Below are positions 25,019 to 32,957 of a stretch of DNA of 64,000 bases, piece by piece. Every line of letters begins with the position of its first letter. Position 1 is the stretch's first letter. This stretch comes from a bacterium (GTDB lineage Bacteria; Gemmatimonadota; Gemmatimonadetes; Longimicrobiales; RSA9). The position numbers and the translations under genes were made by a program. The notes beneath the pieces are model-generated. The model did no database searches. It had not been told where the DNA came from and worked only from the letters and a program-made list of their open reading frames with translations. The DNA lies in assembly GCA_003242735.1 (NCBI GenBank), contig QGVH01000017.1:1-64000 (forward strand), given 5' to 3'.

Positions 25019-26649
25019 GGATCCTCGCCCGTGTCCGCGACGCCGCTGCGCGACGGGCAGTGGCCGACGCGGCGGCCCTCCTTGCGGCCGAGGTCGTCCA
25101 TGCCGACCCGGAGACGCGCGACCTCGCGGCCCAGGCCAGGGCCGCGAACGCGGATGTGATCTTCGTCGAGCTGCGCGAAGGCGAGGAGGTGGCGCCGCAC
25201 CGGGACTCGGCGCGCGCGCTCGGCGCCGGCCTCGTCGTCGCCTGTCACTCGAGGGAGGAGTGCACCGACGCGGCGCTCGGCCACGCGGACGAGTGGGTGC
25301 TCCTCCCGGCACCGGCGGATCGGATCGCGCTCCGACTCGCCGTCGCGGCCGAGCGCGCCCGCGCCGCACCCAGCCCGCGCGACGATGGCGACGCCGCGGA
25401 GAGGGTCCGCTACCACGAGGCGTTGCACGACGCGGCAACGGGACTGCCCAGCCTCCCGGTCCTGCTCCCCCGCATCGAGGAGTGGCTCGAGGCCGACCAC
25501 GAGCTCACGCTGCGCTATCTCCACTTCGTGTGGTTCGAACAGATCGAGCGGACCTACGGCGCCGAGCGCCTCGACGAGGTCATCGGCACCGCTGCGGACG
25601 CGGTCCGTGAGTTCTTCGCCCGCGAGCAGGCACGGGAGCACGTCCTGACCATGGATCGCGCGGGCGACGAGGACTTCATCCTGATCGCGCGCGCGCCGCC
25701 CCACCAGGAACGCGCCGCGGACACGGCCGCGCTGTCCCACCGGATCGAACGCCTGGTCCGCGAACGCATCGCGGAGAAGCACGGCCCGGAGTTCGCCGCC
25801 CTCGCGGGGCTGTACATCGGCACCGCCGCCATCGCCCGGGACCCGAAGATCCGCATCGAGCGGCTGGTCTACCGGGCGGTCCGGGATGCGGCCCGCGCCG
25901 CACTGAACGTCGAGCAGTGGGAACGGGAGCAGAAGGCCGAGCGGCTGCGGGCGATGCTCCGCGAGGGCGCGGTGCGCATCGTGTACCACCCGATCGTCGT
26001 GACGGAAACGGAGGAGATCTACGGCTACGAGGCGCTGGCCCGCGGCGAGTTCCCAGGCCTGCGTTCACCCGAGGTCCTCTTCCAGATCGCGCAGGAAGCC
26101 AACCTCGTCTGGGAGCTGGGCCGGCTGCTCCGGCGAAAGGCGGTGGACGAGATCCGCGACCGTCTCGCTCCCGACCAGTACCTGTTCCTCAACGTGGACC
26201 CGCACGACTTCGAGGACCCCGCGTTCCGTGACATGAACCCGGAGAGCATGGGCATCCCCGACCCGACTCACGTTGTGCTCGAGATCACGGAGCGTGTCGC
26301 CATCACCGACTACCACCGCTTCCGGGAGCACCTCGCCGCGTTCCGCGCCCTCGGCTTCCGCTTCGCCGTGGACGACGCGGGCAGCGGCTACGCCGGTCTC
26401 GGATCCATTGCCAACCTGGCGCCGGACTACATCAAGCTGGACATCTCACTCATCGCGGACATCGACACGAACTTCCTGAAGCAGAACCTGGTCGAGACGA
26501 TGGTGAACTTCGCCGAGGGACAGGGCGCGCGCGTCGTCGCGGAAGGCGTCGAGCGACCCGAGGAGTTCGAGACGATCCGCGAGCTCGGCGTGCACCTCGC
26601 CCAGGGTTTCCTCTTCGAGCGCCCGGGAAGCGCGAGCGCCGCGGCGTGA
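25015..26649 (+). CDS. degenerate GGDEF / EAL cyclic-di-GMP phosphodiesterase
   Basis: The 544-residue product has three parts. Residues 1-120 look like a receiver without the phospho-site. Residues about 130-305 are a degenerate GGDEF domain, with AGDED in place of GGDEF, so cyclase activity is unlikely. Residues about 315-540 are an EAL domain in which the catalytic set is intact: YEALAR, LFLNVDP, LEITERV, AVDDAGSGYAGL, YIKLD and VAEGVE. It should hydrolyse cyclic di-GMP, perhaps gated by the receiver protein encoded just upstream. The start is the GTG overlapping that gene's stop. Confidence 0.88.
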   Translation: MRILARVRDAAARRAVADAAALLAAEVVHADPETRDLAAQARAANADVIFVELREGEEVAPHRDSARALGAGLVVACHSREECTDAALGHADEWVLLPAPADRIALRLAVAAERARAAPSPRDDGDAAERVRYHEALHDAATGLPSLPVLLPRIEEWLEADHELTLRYLHFVWFEQIERTYGAERLDEVIGTAADAVREFFAREQAREHVLTMDRAGDEDFILIARAPPHQERAADTAALSHRIERLVRERIAEKHGPEFAALAGLYIGTAAIARDPKIRIERLVYRAVRDAARAALNVEQWEREQKAERLRAMLREGAVRIVYHPIVVTETEEIYGYEALARGEFPGLRSPEVLFQIAQEANLVWELGRLLRRKAVDEIRDRLAPDQYLFLNVDPHDFEDPAFRDMNPESMGIPDPTHVVLEITERVAITDYHRFREHLAAFRALGFRFAVDDAGSGYAGLGSIANLAPDYIKLDISLIADIDTNFLKQNLVETMVNFAEGQGARVVAEGVERPEEFETIRELGVHLAQGFLFERPGSASAAA

Positions 26650-26691
26650 AAAAGCGTCGGGCCGGCGGGGGGACGATGGCCCCGCCGGCCC
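26648..26691 (-). terminator. Rho-independent terminator of the DUF4015 gene (minus), shared with the EAL gene
   Basis: GGGCCGGCGGGG (26659-26670) and CCCCGCCGGCCC (26680-26691) form a perfect 12-bp stem with a 9-nt loop. Read on the minus strand the stem is followed by GACGC and five T, the A-run at 26649-26653. It lies between convergent genes and probably serves both. Confidence 0.8.
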
Positions 26692-26733
26692 TCCACCGCT
26701 GTCCTCGCGACGACCCTGCCGCGGGCCGCGCGT

Positions 26734-28266
26734 TCAGCGCCGAAGCGTGTCCTGCACGGGGAGCTTCACCGGCTCGCCCAGCAGTTTGATCACGGTGTCC
26801 GGCCGCGCCTGGGCGCGCTGTGACGGCCGCGGATCCGGGATCGGGAGGTCGGGCGCAGGGCCGCCTTCCGGCGCGAGCGCCGCGGCCGTGTAGCGGGAGC
26901 CCGGGTTCCACAGGAGCCACTCGGTGAGGCCGGCGTCGTAGACGGCGCGGATCTGCGCGCGCACGTACTCCGGGCCGTAGCGTGGCGAGCCGAGCGTGAA
27001 GTCCTGGAGCCAAGGCCGGATCGTAGCGGCACCTTCCACGCCCTTCGTCCGGCGCAGCGCATGCTCGATCGCCGTCTTCACCGTCGTGTAGGGGTGGCTG
27101 TTGGGATGGTCGATGCCGTAGGAGCCGCGCGCGTAGTGGGACGGGTACACCATCGGCAGCAGCACGTCCGTCACATCCACGAGCTCTTCCCACTTCTGTC
27201 CGATGCCCATGTCGTCGCCCGCCGAAGTGGTGAGGCCGAACACGTCCGCCGTGACGGGCACGCCGAGATCCTTCAGCTCCTCACGGGAGTAGGTCAGGAA
27301 CTCCCGGATCGCCTGCACCCGCGAGCGGTCCTGCCGCGCGGGGTACACCGCTTCCCGCATGTACGACTGCGGCACGTCCGGGAACCGCACGTAGTCCCAC
27401 TGGATCTCGGAGAAGCCGAGCTCGACCGCCTCCCGCGCCAGCTCGATGTTGTAGTCCCAGACCTCGCGGTTGTACGGGTCCACCCACTTCTCGCCGTGGT
27501 GATCCACCCACACCGTGCCGTCCGCACGCTGGATCGCGAGATCCGGCCGCCGCTCCGCCAGCAACGGGTCCTTGAACACCACGATGCGTGCGATCGGGTA
27601 GATTCCCCGCGCGCGGAGCTCGTCCAGCACCTCGCGGATGTTCGCGATGCGGATGTCCCGGTCCGCGCCGATCTGCCGCGCCAGCTCGCTCCGCGTCCGG
27701 TAGCTGACGTAGCCGGTCGCGTCCTTCACATCAATGACGAAGGCGTTGATCTCCGTGGCCTCCGCCAACTCGATGAGCGCGGTGCGCCGGGCGCGCGATC
27801 CGGCAGCCCACGCGTTCAGGTAAATGCCGCGCACCGCGTCGGGCTTGGGCACGCGCGCCTCCGGCGGGACCGGCTCGCCGTAGTCCGGGGGCGGCGACGG
27901 CCGCACGGGAGGCGGGGGCGCCGCGACCCCATCGTCCGCGGCCGCGCTGCCGGACACGACGCCGCTCGCGGTCGCTCCGGGCTGCGCCGCATCGCCCGCC
28001 CCGGGCGACGCGGACGCATCATCTTCCCCCGGCGCCGCGCCGCCGAGCTGGGGAGCGCCTTCCCCTGGGTCAACGGTTCCTTGGGCCGCCGCGGCGGCCT
28101 CCGAGGCGCCGGCCGCCGCGGCCGGTCGAGACCCGGTGTCCTCGCCGCCTCCCCGGACCACGACCACGCCCAGCACGACGAACGCACAGGCGGCTGCCAG
28201 AAGCGCGACGACCATGCGCTTCGACAGCCGCCTATCGTCCTGCCCCGCGAATCCGTTCAAGGTCAC
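26734..28266 (-). CDS. membrane-anchored putative glycoside hydrolase (DUF4015)
   Basis: The 510-residue product has one N-terminal membrane helix (MVVALLAAACAFVVLGVVVV, about residues 18-37), then about 120 residues of Ala/Pro/Gly linker. The DUF4015 barrel follows, beginning DAVRGIYLNAWAAGS. Typical blocks are FVIDVKDATGYVSY, ARIVVFKDPLLAERRPDLA, WVDPYNREVWDYNI, EIQWDYVRFPD and ADVFGLTT. The family is related to alpha-amylase-like hydrolases and is thought to act on cell-wall or exopolysaccharide; activity is not established. I use the GTG at 28266, which overlaps the stop of the ThiS-like gene (GTGA). A longer start at 28365 would overlap that gene by 100 bp. Confidence 0.82.
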   Translation of the reverse strand: MTLNGFAGQDDRRLSKRMVVALLAAACAFVVLGVVVVRGGGEDTGSRPAAAAGASEAAAAAQGTVDPGEGAPQLGGAAPGEDDASASPGAGDAAQPGATASGVVSGSAAADDGVAAPPPPVRPSPPPDYGEPVPPEARVPKPDAVRGIYLNAWAAGSRARRTALIELAEATEINAFVIDVKDATGYVSYRTRSELARQIGADRDIRIANIREVLDELRARGIYPIARIVVFKDPLLAERRPDLAIQRADGTVWVDHHGEKWVDPYNREVWDYNIELAREAVELGFSEIQWDYVRFPDVPQSYMREAVYPARQDRSRVQAIREFLTYSREELKDLGVPVTADVFGLTTSAGDDMGIGQKWEELVDVTDVLLPMVYPSHYARGSYGIDHPNSHPYTTVKTAIEHALRRTKGVEGAATIRPWLQDFTLGSPRYGPEYVRAQIRAVYDAGLTEWLLWNPGSRYTAAALAPEGGPAPDLPIPDPRPSQRAQARPDTVIKLLGEPVKLPVQDTLRR

Positions 28267-28679
28267 GTCACACCGTCTCGGCTGTTCGGTGCTCCCTTCC
28301 CTGGCCGTGCCGCACCGCCCCGCCGCGTCCTCCGCGGCGAGTCCCGGCGCTGATGCATGCGACATACCGCTGCCGAAGGATGACCCATGGCACGGCCACC
28401 CGCAACGCTGGGCACGATCGTCAGCGTGTCCCCCGGCCCGAGCCGCGTGGCCTCGCCCTCGAGGTCGCGAACGTCTCGCTCGTTCAGGAAAACATTGACG
28501 AAGGCGCGCAGCCGCCCGTGGTCGTCGTACAGGTGCCGGCGGAGCTGCGGGTACCGCGACGCCAGGTCCCGCAGCGCGTCCGCCACCGTGACGCCGGACA
28601 CTTCCACCTCCTCCCGCCCCCCTGCATACGCGCGGAGCGGCGCAGGGATCCGGACCACGGCGCCCATCCCCTCGCTCAC
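28263..28679 (-). CDS. ThiS/MoaD-like ubiquitin-fold protein with a C-terminal tail
   Basis: Residues 1-95 of the 138-residue product form a beta-grasp sulfur-carrier domain: VVRIPAPLRAYAGG, VADALRDLASRYPQLRRHL, RAFVNVFLNERDV and the ending LTIVPSVAGG. In MoaD, ThiS and CysO the Gly-Gly is the last pair and receives sulfur. Here 43 more residues follow (RAMGHPSAAV...), rich in Arg and Pro. Either the tail is cut off, as with some CysO/QbsE-like carriers, or the protein has another role. The GTG start has GAGGAG eight bases upstream. No thiolating E1-like, JAMM protease or cofactor gene is adjacent. Confidence 0.75.
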   Translation of the reverse strand: MSEGMGAVVRIPAPLRAYAGGREEVEVSGVTVADALRDLASRYPQLRRHLYDDHGRLRAFVNVFLNERDVRDLEGEATRLGPGDTLTIVPSVAGGRAMGHPSAAVCRMHQRRDSPRRTRRGGAARPGKGAPNSRDGVT

Positions 28680-28804
28680 GACGCTCGCTCCTCGACGATC
28701 ACCCCTTCTTCACCGCCCCTGCGCACGGTCGCCCGCACGGCACGGTCTCCTGCCGGCAGAGGCACCGCTCACCGCCCCGGCTCGCCCGGCCGCCCCGACT
28801 CGCC

Positions 28805-30169
28805 TCACCGCAGGACGGTGCGGAACTCGATCGGCAGCGCGATCCACACCGGCACCTCCTCGTCCCGGTTCAGCGCCGGCGTGAACTGCATGATCTCCGC
28901 CACCTTCAGCGCCGCCTCATCCAGCGCCTTGTGGCCGCTCGACTCCTTGATCAGACTGCTCTCGACCTTCCCCGTCTCGTCAATGAAGAACCACACCAGG
29001 ACCGTGCCGCCGATCCCCGCATCCCGCAGCAGCGGCGGGTAGTATCGCTCGAGCGCGCGCTGCACCTCGGCTCGGTTCTTCAGCTCCGGCGCCACCGTGA
29101 ACGGCGTGGGCACCGGCGCCCTCGGGAGTTCCTCGCGGCTCGCCGCCGGGGGGAGCGGCGACCGGAATTCGGAGGGCGACTCCGGAGGGGCCTCCACCTC
29201 CGGCGGAAGCGACAGGCCTTCGACAGACTGCTCCTCGAACGTCGTCCGTGCCCCCGTCGCGCGCTCCGGCACCGGCGTCTCGCACGCCAGCACCACCGCC
29301 CCCGCGCACACGACCACGAGGCCGAGCACCTGCGCTGCCCGGCGCCGACCACGCCCGCTCACCATCCGCCGGATCCGGCGCTCCAAGAACGAACGCGGCT
29401 CCGACAACGTCGCCAGCAACGCGCCCGACAGCGAGGCGCGCCGCCCCACCTCGATCAACAACGCGCCGTACTGGCGCACGTCCGGGTGCGCCCGCAGGAC
29501 CCGCTCATCGCAGTCCATCTCCACCGCCAGCCGCAGCCGGCGCACCTGCCACCACAGCGCCGCGTTCCACGGGAACAGGGCCCGCGCGAACAGCCCCAGC
29601 GCCAGCAGCGCCGGGTCGCCCGCCCGGACGTGCTCCCGCTCGTGCGCCACCACCAGCCGCCGCCAGCCCGGCTCCAACGCCAGCGCCCACTCCGGCAGCA
29701 CCACCGTGCCGCGCAACCAGCCCGCCACCGCCGGCCCCGTGTCCCGCGAGACCAGGACCCGCTCCCCCTCCACCGCGTCCAGCAGCCAGCCGCGCCGCCG
29801 CCGCCGGAGCTGCACCGCAGCCACCACCCCGTACAGCGCGAACGCGGCGGAGGCCACGATCCACGACGCAGCCAGCGGGCCGTTCAGCGCCTCCAGCACC
29901 GGGCGCGCCGTCGCCATCACCTCCGGGCCCACTCCCGGCACGATGACCTCCACGGGCCCCAGCGCCACCGCCCCGCCTGGCCCTCCGCCGCCCCCCTCTC
30001 CACCGCCCAGCCACGCGACCACCGGCGCCGCGGCCGTGCCCACCACCGCGCCGGCCCACGCCCACCGGCCCGGCCACCCGTAGGCCCGCGCCACCCGCTC
30101 CAGCGCCGCCGCCCCCACGCCCAGCAGCACACCGACGGCGGTGGAGTACGCCATCCATGCCGCGATCAT
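28805..30169 (-). CDS. BlaR1/MecR1-type M56 peptidase fused to a TonB C-terminal domain
   Basis: The 454-residue product has N-terminal membrane helices and the zinc-protease motif HEREH (176-180) with EMDCDERVLR supplying the third ligand, as in BlaR1-type antirepressor proteases. A further membrane helix (AAQVLGLVVVCAGAVVLACE) follows near residue 300. The extracytoplasmic part is not a penicillin-binding sensor but a Pro/Glu linker and a TonB C-terminal domain (about 372-454: YYPPLLRDAGIGGTVLVWFF, then ALNRDEEVPVWIALPIEF). Its ATG overlaps the stop of the BlaI-like gene by 4 bp. It should cleave or inactivate that repressor in response to an envelope signal. The TonB fusion is common in several Gram-negative phyla. 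Confidence 0.9.
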   Translation of the reverse strand: MIAAWMAYSTAVGVLLGVGAAALERVARAYGWPGRWAWAGAVVGTAAAPVVAWLGGGEGGGGGPGGAVALGPVEVIVPGVGPEVMATARPVLEALNGPLAASWIVASAAFALYGVVAAVQLRRRRRGWLLDAVEGERVLVSRDTGPAVAGWLRGTVVLPEWALALEPGWRRLVVAHEREHVRAGDPALLALGLFARALFPWNAALWWQVRRLRLAVEMDCDERVLRAHPDVRQYGALLIEVGRRASLSGALLATLSEPRSFLERRIRRMVSGRGRRRAAQVLGLVVVCAGAVVLACETPVPERATGARTTFEEQSVEGLSLPPEVEAPPESPSEFRSPLPPAASREELPRAPVPTPFTVAPELKNRAEVQRALERYYPPLLRDAGIGGTVLVWFFIDETGKVESSLIKESSGHKALDEAALKVAEIMQFTPALNRDEEVPVWIALPIEFRTVLR

Positions 30170-30540
30170 GTCTCCTCCTTGCCGAGCCGGTCATCCAGCA
30201 ACGCCCGCAGCCGCCGCAGCTCCTCCTCCGTCAGCGACCGGTCCGACACCAGGTGGGTCAGCAGCAGCTCCGGCGAGCCCCGGAACAGCTTCCGCACCAG
30301 CCGCCGCACCGCGCTCCGCTCCGCGACCTCCCGCTTCACCGTCGGCCGGTACCGGTACGCCTTCCCCTCCACCTCGTGCTCCACGTAGCCCTTTTCCTCC
30401 AGGATCCGCAGCACCGTCAGCACCGTCGTGTAGGCCAGGTCGTCCGGCAGCCGCTCCCTCACCTCCGCCACGGTCGCAGACCCCAGCTCCCACAGGACCG
30501 TCATCACGTCCAGCTCGCGGTCCGTGAACACGATCTCCAT
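30166..30540 (-). CDS. BlaI/MecI-family transcriptional repressor
   Basis: The 124-residue winged-helix protein starts MEIVFTDRELDVMTVLWELG and has VAEVRERLPDDLAYTTVLTVLRILEEKGYVEHEVEGKAY read in two adjacent blocks; LAYTTVLTVLRIL is the recognition helix of this family. The C-terminal half is the dimerisation helix set (FRGSPELLLTHLVSD). It is cotranscribed with the M56 protease gene that follows. A matching palindrome overlaps its own promoter at 30565-30608, so autoregulation is expected. Confidence 0.93.
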   Translation of the reverse strand: MEIVFTDRELDVMTVLWELGSATVAEVRERLPDDLAYTTVLTVLRILEEKGYVEHEVEGKAYRYRPTVKREVAERSAVRRLVRKLFRGSPELLLTHLVSDRSLTEEELRRLRALLDDRLGKEET

Positions 30541-30564
30541 TCTCTCGCGCTCTCCGCCCCTCGA

Positions 30565-30582
30565 CTACTATTGCCTTAGTAG
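30565..30582. promoter_or_regulatory. BlaI-type operator palindrome
   Basis: CTACTA (30565-30570), six bases, TAGTAG (30577-30582). BlaI/MecI operators contain TACTA half-sites facing TAGTA with a short spacer. It overlaps the -10 box and transcript start of the blaI-like gene. Confidence 0.8.
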
Positions 30583-30608
30583 ATAACGGCGGCAAGACGC
30601 CGTGTCAA
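30580..30608 (-). promoter_or_regulatory. promoter of the BlaI/BlaR-like operon
   Basis: On the minus strand TTGACA (30608-30603), a 17-bp spacer and TATCTA (30585-30580). This is a near-consensus sigma-70 type promoter 40 bp before the start codon; the operator covers its downstream half. Confidence 0.85.
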
Positions 30609-30710
30609 CCATCCAGCGACGAGCCCCGGACGCCAACGATTCGGGCGCGGAACGGCGCACCGACCCGGCGCCCCTCCGCGCACCGGCCCGGGCCCGCGGA
30701 CCGGCGCCGT

Positions 30711-31997
30711 TCAGAGCAGCTCCAGCAGCGCCTCGGCGTTCGCGCGAGCGCCGCCCAGCCGGGAGCGCACGTACGCCAGCGCCGCCCCCCCTGCCGCGGC
30801 GCGCGCCGCCGCGTCACCGGCCAGCCGGAGGAGCGCTTCCGCCAGCGTGTCCGCGCCCTGCACCTCCCAACCGCCGCCGGCCGCGGCCAGCTCCGCCGCC
30901 TCCCGGGCGTTGCCGTGCCGCGGCCCGAAGAGCACCGGCACCTCCAGCGCCGCCGGCTCCACCACCGAGTGCAGCCCGGCCCGGTGGAACCCGCCCCCGA
31001 CGTACGCCGCATCCGCGGCGGCGTACAGGTCTGCGAGCACCCCCACCCGGTCGATCACCACCACATCGGCCGGCGGCTCCCCGGCCTCCACCCGCGCCAG
31101 CCGGTTGTGACGCAGCCCGGCCCGGTCCAGCGCCCGCTCGAGCCCCCTCAGGTGGGCCTCGTCGGGCTCGTGGGGCGCGATGATCAGGCGCGCAGGGCCC
31201 GCACCCAGTAGGCGGGCGAACGCCGGCACCACCACCCGCTCGTCCGGCGGCCACGTGGAGCCGGCGACGAGGGTGAATCCGCCCTCCGCGCGCAGGCGCT
31301 CCGCCAGCGCCAGGGCGCCGCTCCCACGACGACCCCCCTGGACCCGCGCCCAGACTTGGTCGAAGCGCGCATCGCCCGTGGTCCGCACCCGCGAGCGCGG
31401 CACGCCCAGCAGCGGGAACCGCCCGGCGTCGTCATCCGAGACCGCGCCCACCACGTCCAGCCGCTCGTAGGCGGGGCGCAACGCGAACCGCGCCGCCGGC
31501 CTCAACCGGCTCGAAGAGGCGGCCAGCACCGCGTTCAGCAGCGCCAGCCGGCAGCCCGCCGCCTTGGCCTCGCGGGTGAGCACGGGCCAGATCTCCGTCC
31601 GGACGAACGCCACGGCCGCAGGCCGCAGCGCGGCAAGGGCGCGGCGCATCGGCCCGGGCGCGTCCCACGGCAGGTAGCCGTGCACATCCGCGCCGACCCG
31701 CGCCGCAACCCTCTCCGCCGACGGCGAGAAATGGGTGAACACGATTTGGAGCTCGGGCCGACGCTCCCGCGCCGCCGCCACGATCGCCTGCGCCATCAAC
31801 GATTCGCCCACCGACGGCGCGTGCACCCAAACGAGCGGGCGCCCGGGATCGCGCTCGCGCGCGGCCCACGCCTCGAGCGCCTCGACCGCGCCGCGTCGCC
31901 CATCCAGCCCGCGCGCCAGCTTCCGGTGGAACGGCCGCGCCAGCGCGAGCACGCCTCGCGCGCTCAACAGCGCCGCACCGTACAGCGCTTCGCGCAT
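30711..31997 (-). CDS. kdtA: 3-deoxy-D-manno-octulosonic acid (KDO) transferase
   Basis: KdtA (WaaA) adds KDO to the lipid A precursor and shows that the organism makes lipopolysaccharide. The 428-residue product starts MREALYGAALLSARGVLALA. It has the family blocks LVWVHAPSVGESLMA (acidic catalytic residue), IVFTHFSPSAE, AVAFVRTEIWPVL, LVAGSTWPPDE, IIAPHEP and AYVGGGFHRAGLHSVVEPAAL. The start at 31997 is preferred; a longer frame adds 15 Arg-rich residues. It is followed by a 114-bp gap before the BlaI promoter. Confidence 0.93.
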   Translation of the reverse strand: MREALYGAALLSARGVLALARPFHRKLARGLDGRRGAVEALEAWAARERDPGRPLVWVHAPSVGESLMAQAIVAAARERRPELQIVFTHFSPSAERVAARVGADVHGYLPWDAPGPMRRALAALRPAAVAFVRTEIWPVLTREAKAAGCRLALLNAVLAASSSRLRPAARFALRPAYERLDVVGAVSDDDAGRFPLLGVPRSRVRTTGDARFDQVWARVQGGRRGSGALALAERLRAEGGFTLVAGSTWPPDERVVVPAFARLLGAGPARLIIAPHEPDEAHLRGLERALDRAGLRHNRLARVEAGEPPADVVVIDRVGVLADLYAAADAAYVGGGFHRAGLHSVVEPAALEVPVLFGPRHGNAREAAELAAAGGGWEVQGADTLAEALLRLAGDAAARAAAGGAALAYVRSRLGGARANAEALLELL

Positions 31998-32070
31998 CAC
32001 CACCCGCCGCCCCGGACGCGCTCGGCCGACGGCGCGGAACACGGCGCCACACCCACGGCCGACATCCCCA

Positions 32071-32268
32071 TCACCCCGGCGTGTACGCCCGCGCCTCGGG
32101 ATCCACCTGCCGCCGGACCTCGATCAGGTCCGCCGTCGCCTCGGCTTCCGCAGGGAAGTCCTCGACCACGCGCCGCAGCGCTTCCCGCAGCGTCGCGGCT
32201 TCCACATCCAAGACCCGGTACTGTGAGCGGCGCGAGCCGAATCGGATCGTGACCCGGTACTGGTTCAT
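32071..32268 (-). CDS. small conserved-looking hypothetical protein
   Basis: The 65-residue product MNQYRVTIRFGSRRSQYRVL and on is strongly charged with alternating beta and alpha pattern, no membrane helix and no known motif. Third-position GC is high and the frame ends cleanly 73 bp before the KDO transferase start. It could be cotranscribed with kdtA. Function unknown. Confidence 0.6.
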   Translation of the reverse strand: MNQYRVTIRFGSRRSQYRVLDVEAATLREALRRVVEDFPAEAEATADLIEVRRQVDPEARAYTPG

Positions 32269-32364
32269 GCGTTCGCGCCCCGGGTCGGGTTCGCGGGATC
32301 ATGATCAACGGGAGGCCGCGCCGCGCCGAACGCCGGCCCGGGGCAACCCTCTCCTCGGCACGGA

Positions 32365-32393
32365 TGGACGCGCTCCCGGCACACGCCTATATT
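32365..32393 (+). promoter_or_regulatory. candidate plus-strand promoter with no assigned gene
   Basis: TGGACG (32365-32370), 17 bp, TATATT (32388-32393), followed by CGG. Downstream an ATG at 32425 opens a 44-codon frame (to 32559) that enters the hypothetical gene on the other strand, and a perfect AAGGAGG lies at 32440-32446, directly abutting another ATG. I cannot decide whether this makes a small protein, a short RNA antisense to 32501-32785, or nothing. Confidence 0.4.
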
Positions 32394-32500
32394 CGGCGCC
32401 GCCGGCGTCGGCAGCAACGCCTGCATGCCGGGAATGCGGAAGGAGGATGAGCAGGGCGACCCACGCACCCCGCCCGCTTCTCGAGAGGAGCCCCGCGGCG

Positions 32501-32785
32501 TCAGGCCCGCGCCGCGGGCACCAGCTCGAGCCGCCTGCGGATCTCCTGTTCGTCGATGAACCGCAGGTAGTCCGCGAACAGGCCTTCGACGTCGCTGTCG
32601 CCGATCAGCGGATGCGCGGCGATCAGCGCCAGAGCCGAAAGCAAGCGAGTCAAGCGATGATCCGTGGCAAGCCACGCCGCGAGATCGGCAGGATTTACTC
32701 CGAGGTCCAGCGCCGCCTGCGCAATGGCGGCGTGGATGGGGGCTTTGGAGCCGCTTTCGGAGCGGGGAGAACCGACCGTCGTCAT
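32501..32785 (-). CDS. hypothetical protein divergent from the DNA methylase
   Basis: From the ATG at 32785 the 94-residue product MTTVGSPRSESGSKAPIHAA is mostly helical (IAQAALDLGVNPADLAAWLA; LFADYLRFIDEQEIRRRLEL). No family is recognised. A longer in-frame start exists at 32842, but the candidate promoter at 32829-32856 overlaps it. It is transcribed away from the methylase and may or may not be related to it. Confidence 0.5.
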   Translation of the reverse strand: MTTVGSPRSESGSKAPIHAAIAQAALDLGVNPADLAAWLATDHRLTRLLSALALIAAHPLIGDSDVEGLFADYLRFIDEQEIRRRLELVPAARA

Positions 32786-32828
32786 TCGGATACGCTCCAT
32801 CCTGAAGGTGCGAACGCGAAGCTGCTGC

Positions 32829-32856
32829 AATAAACAGGCCAATCTTTGCCTGACAA
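32829..32856 (-). promoter_or_regulatory. candidate promoter for the hypothetical gene at 32501-32785
   Basis: On the minus strand TTGTCA (32856-32851), a 16-bp spacer and TTTATT (32834-32829). The surrounding 32820-32880 is markedly AT-richer than its neighbourhood and lies between divergent genes. Confidence 0.45.
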
Positions 32857-32957
32857 CGACTTACGCGATTCACATCTCGAGCGCTGCGATGCGGCGCCGC
32901 GCTGCGCGCCCCGCCCCGCCCACGGCATCCACGCCGTAGGAGAGGCCGGACCGAACG

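Noticed and set aside
28264..28365. Longer N-terminus for the DUF4015 protein
   Set aside because: It would overlap the ThiS-like gene by 100 bp; the GTG at 28266 overlaps its stop by 4 bp, the usual coupling arrangement here.
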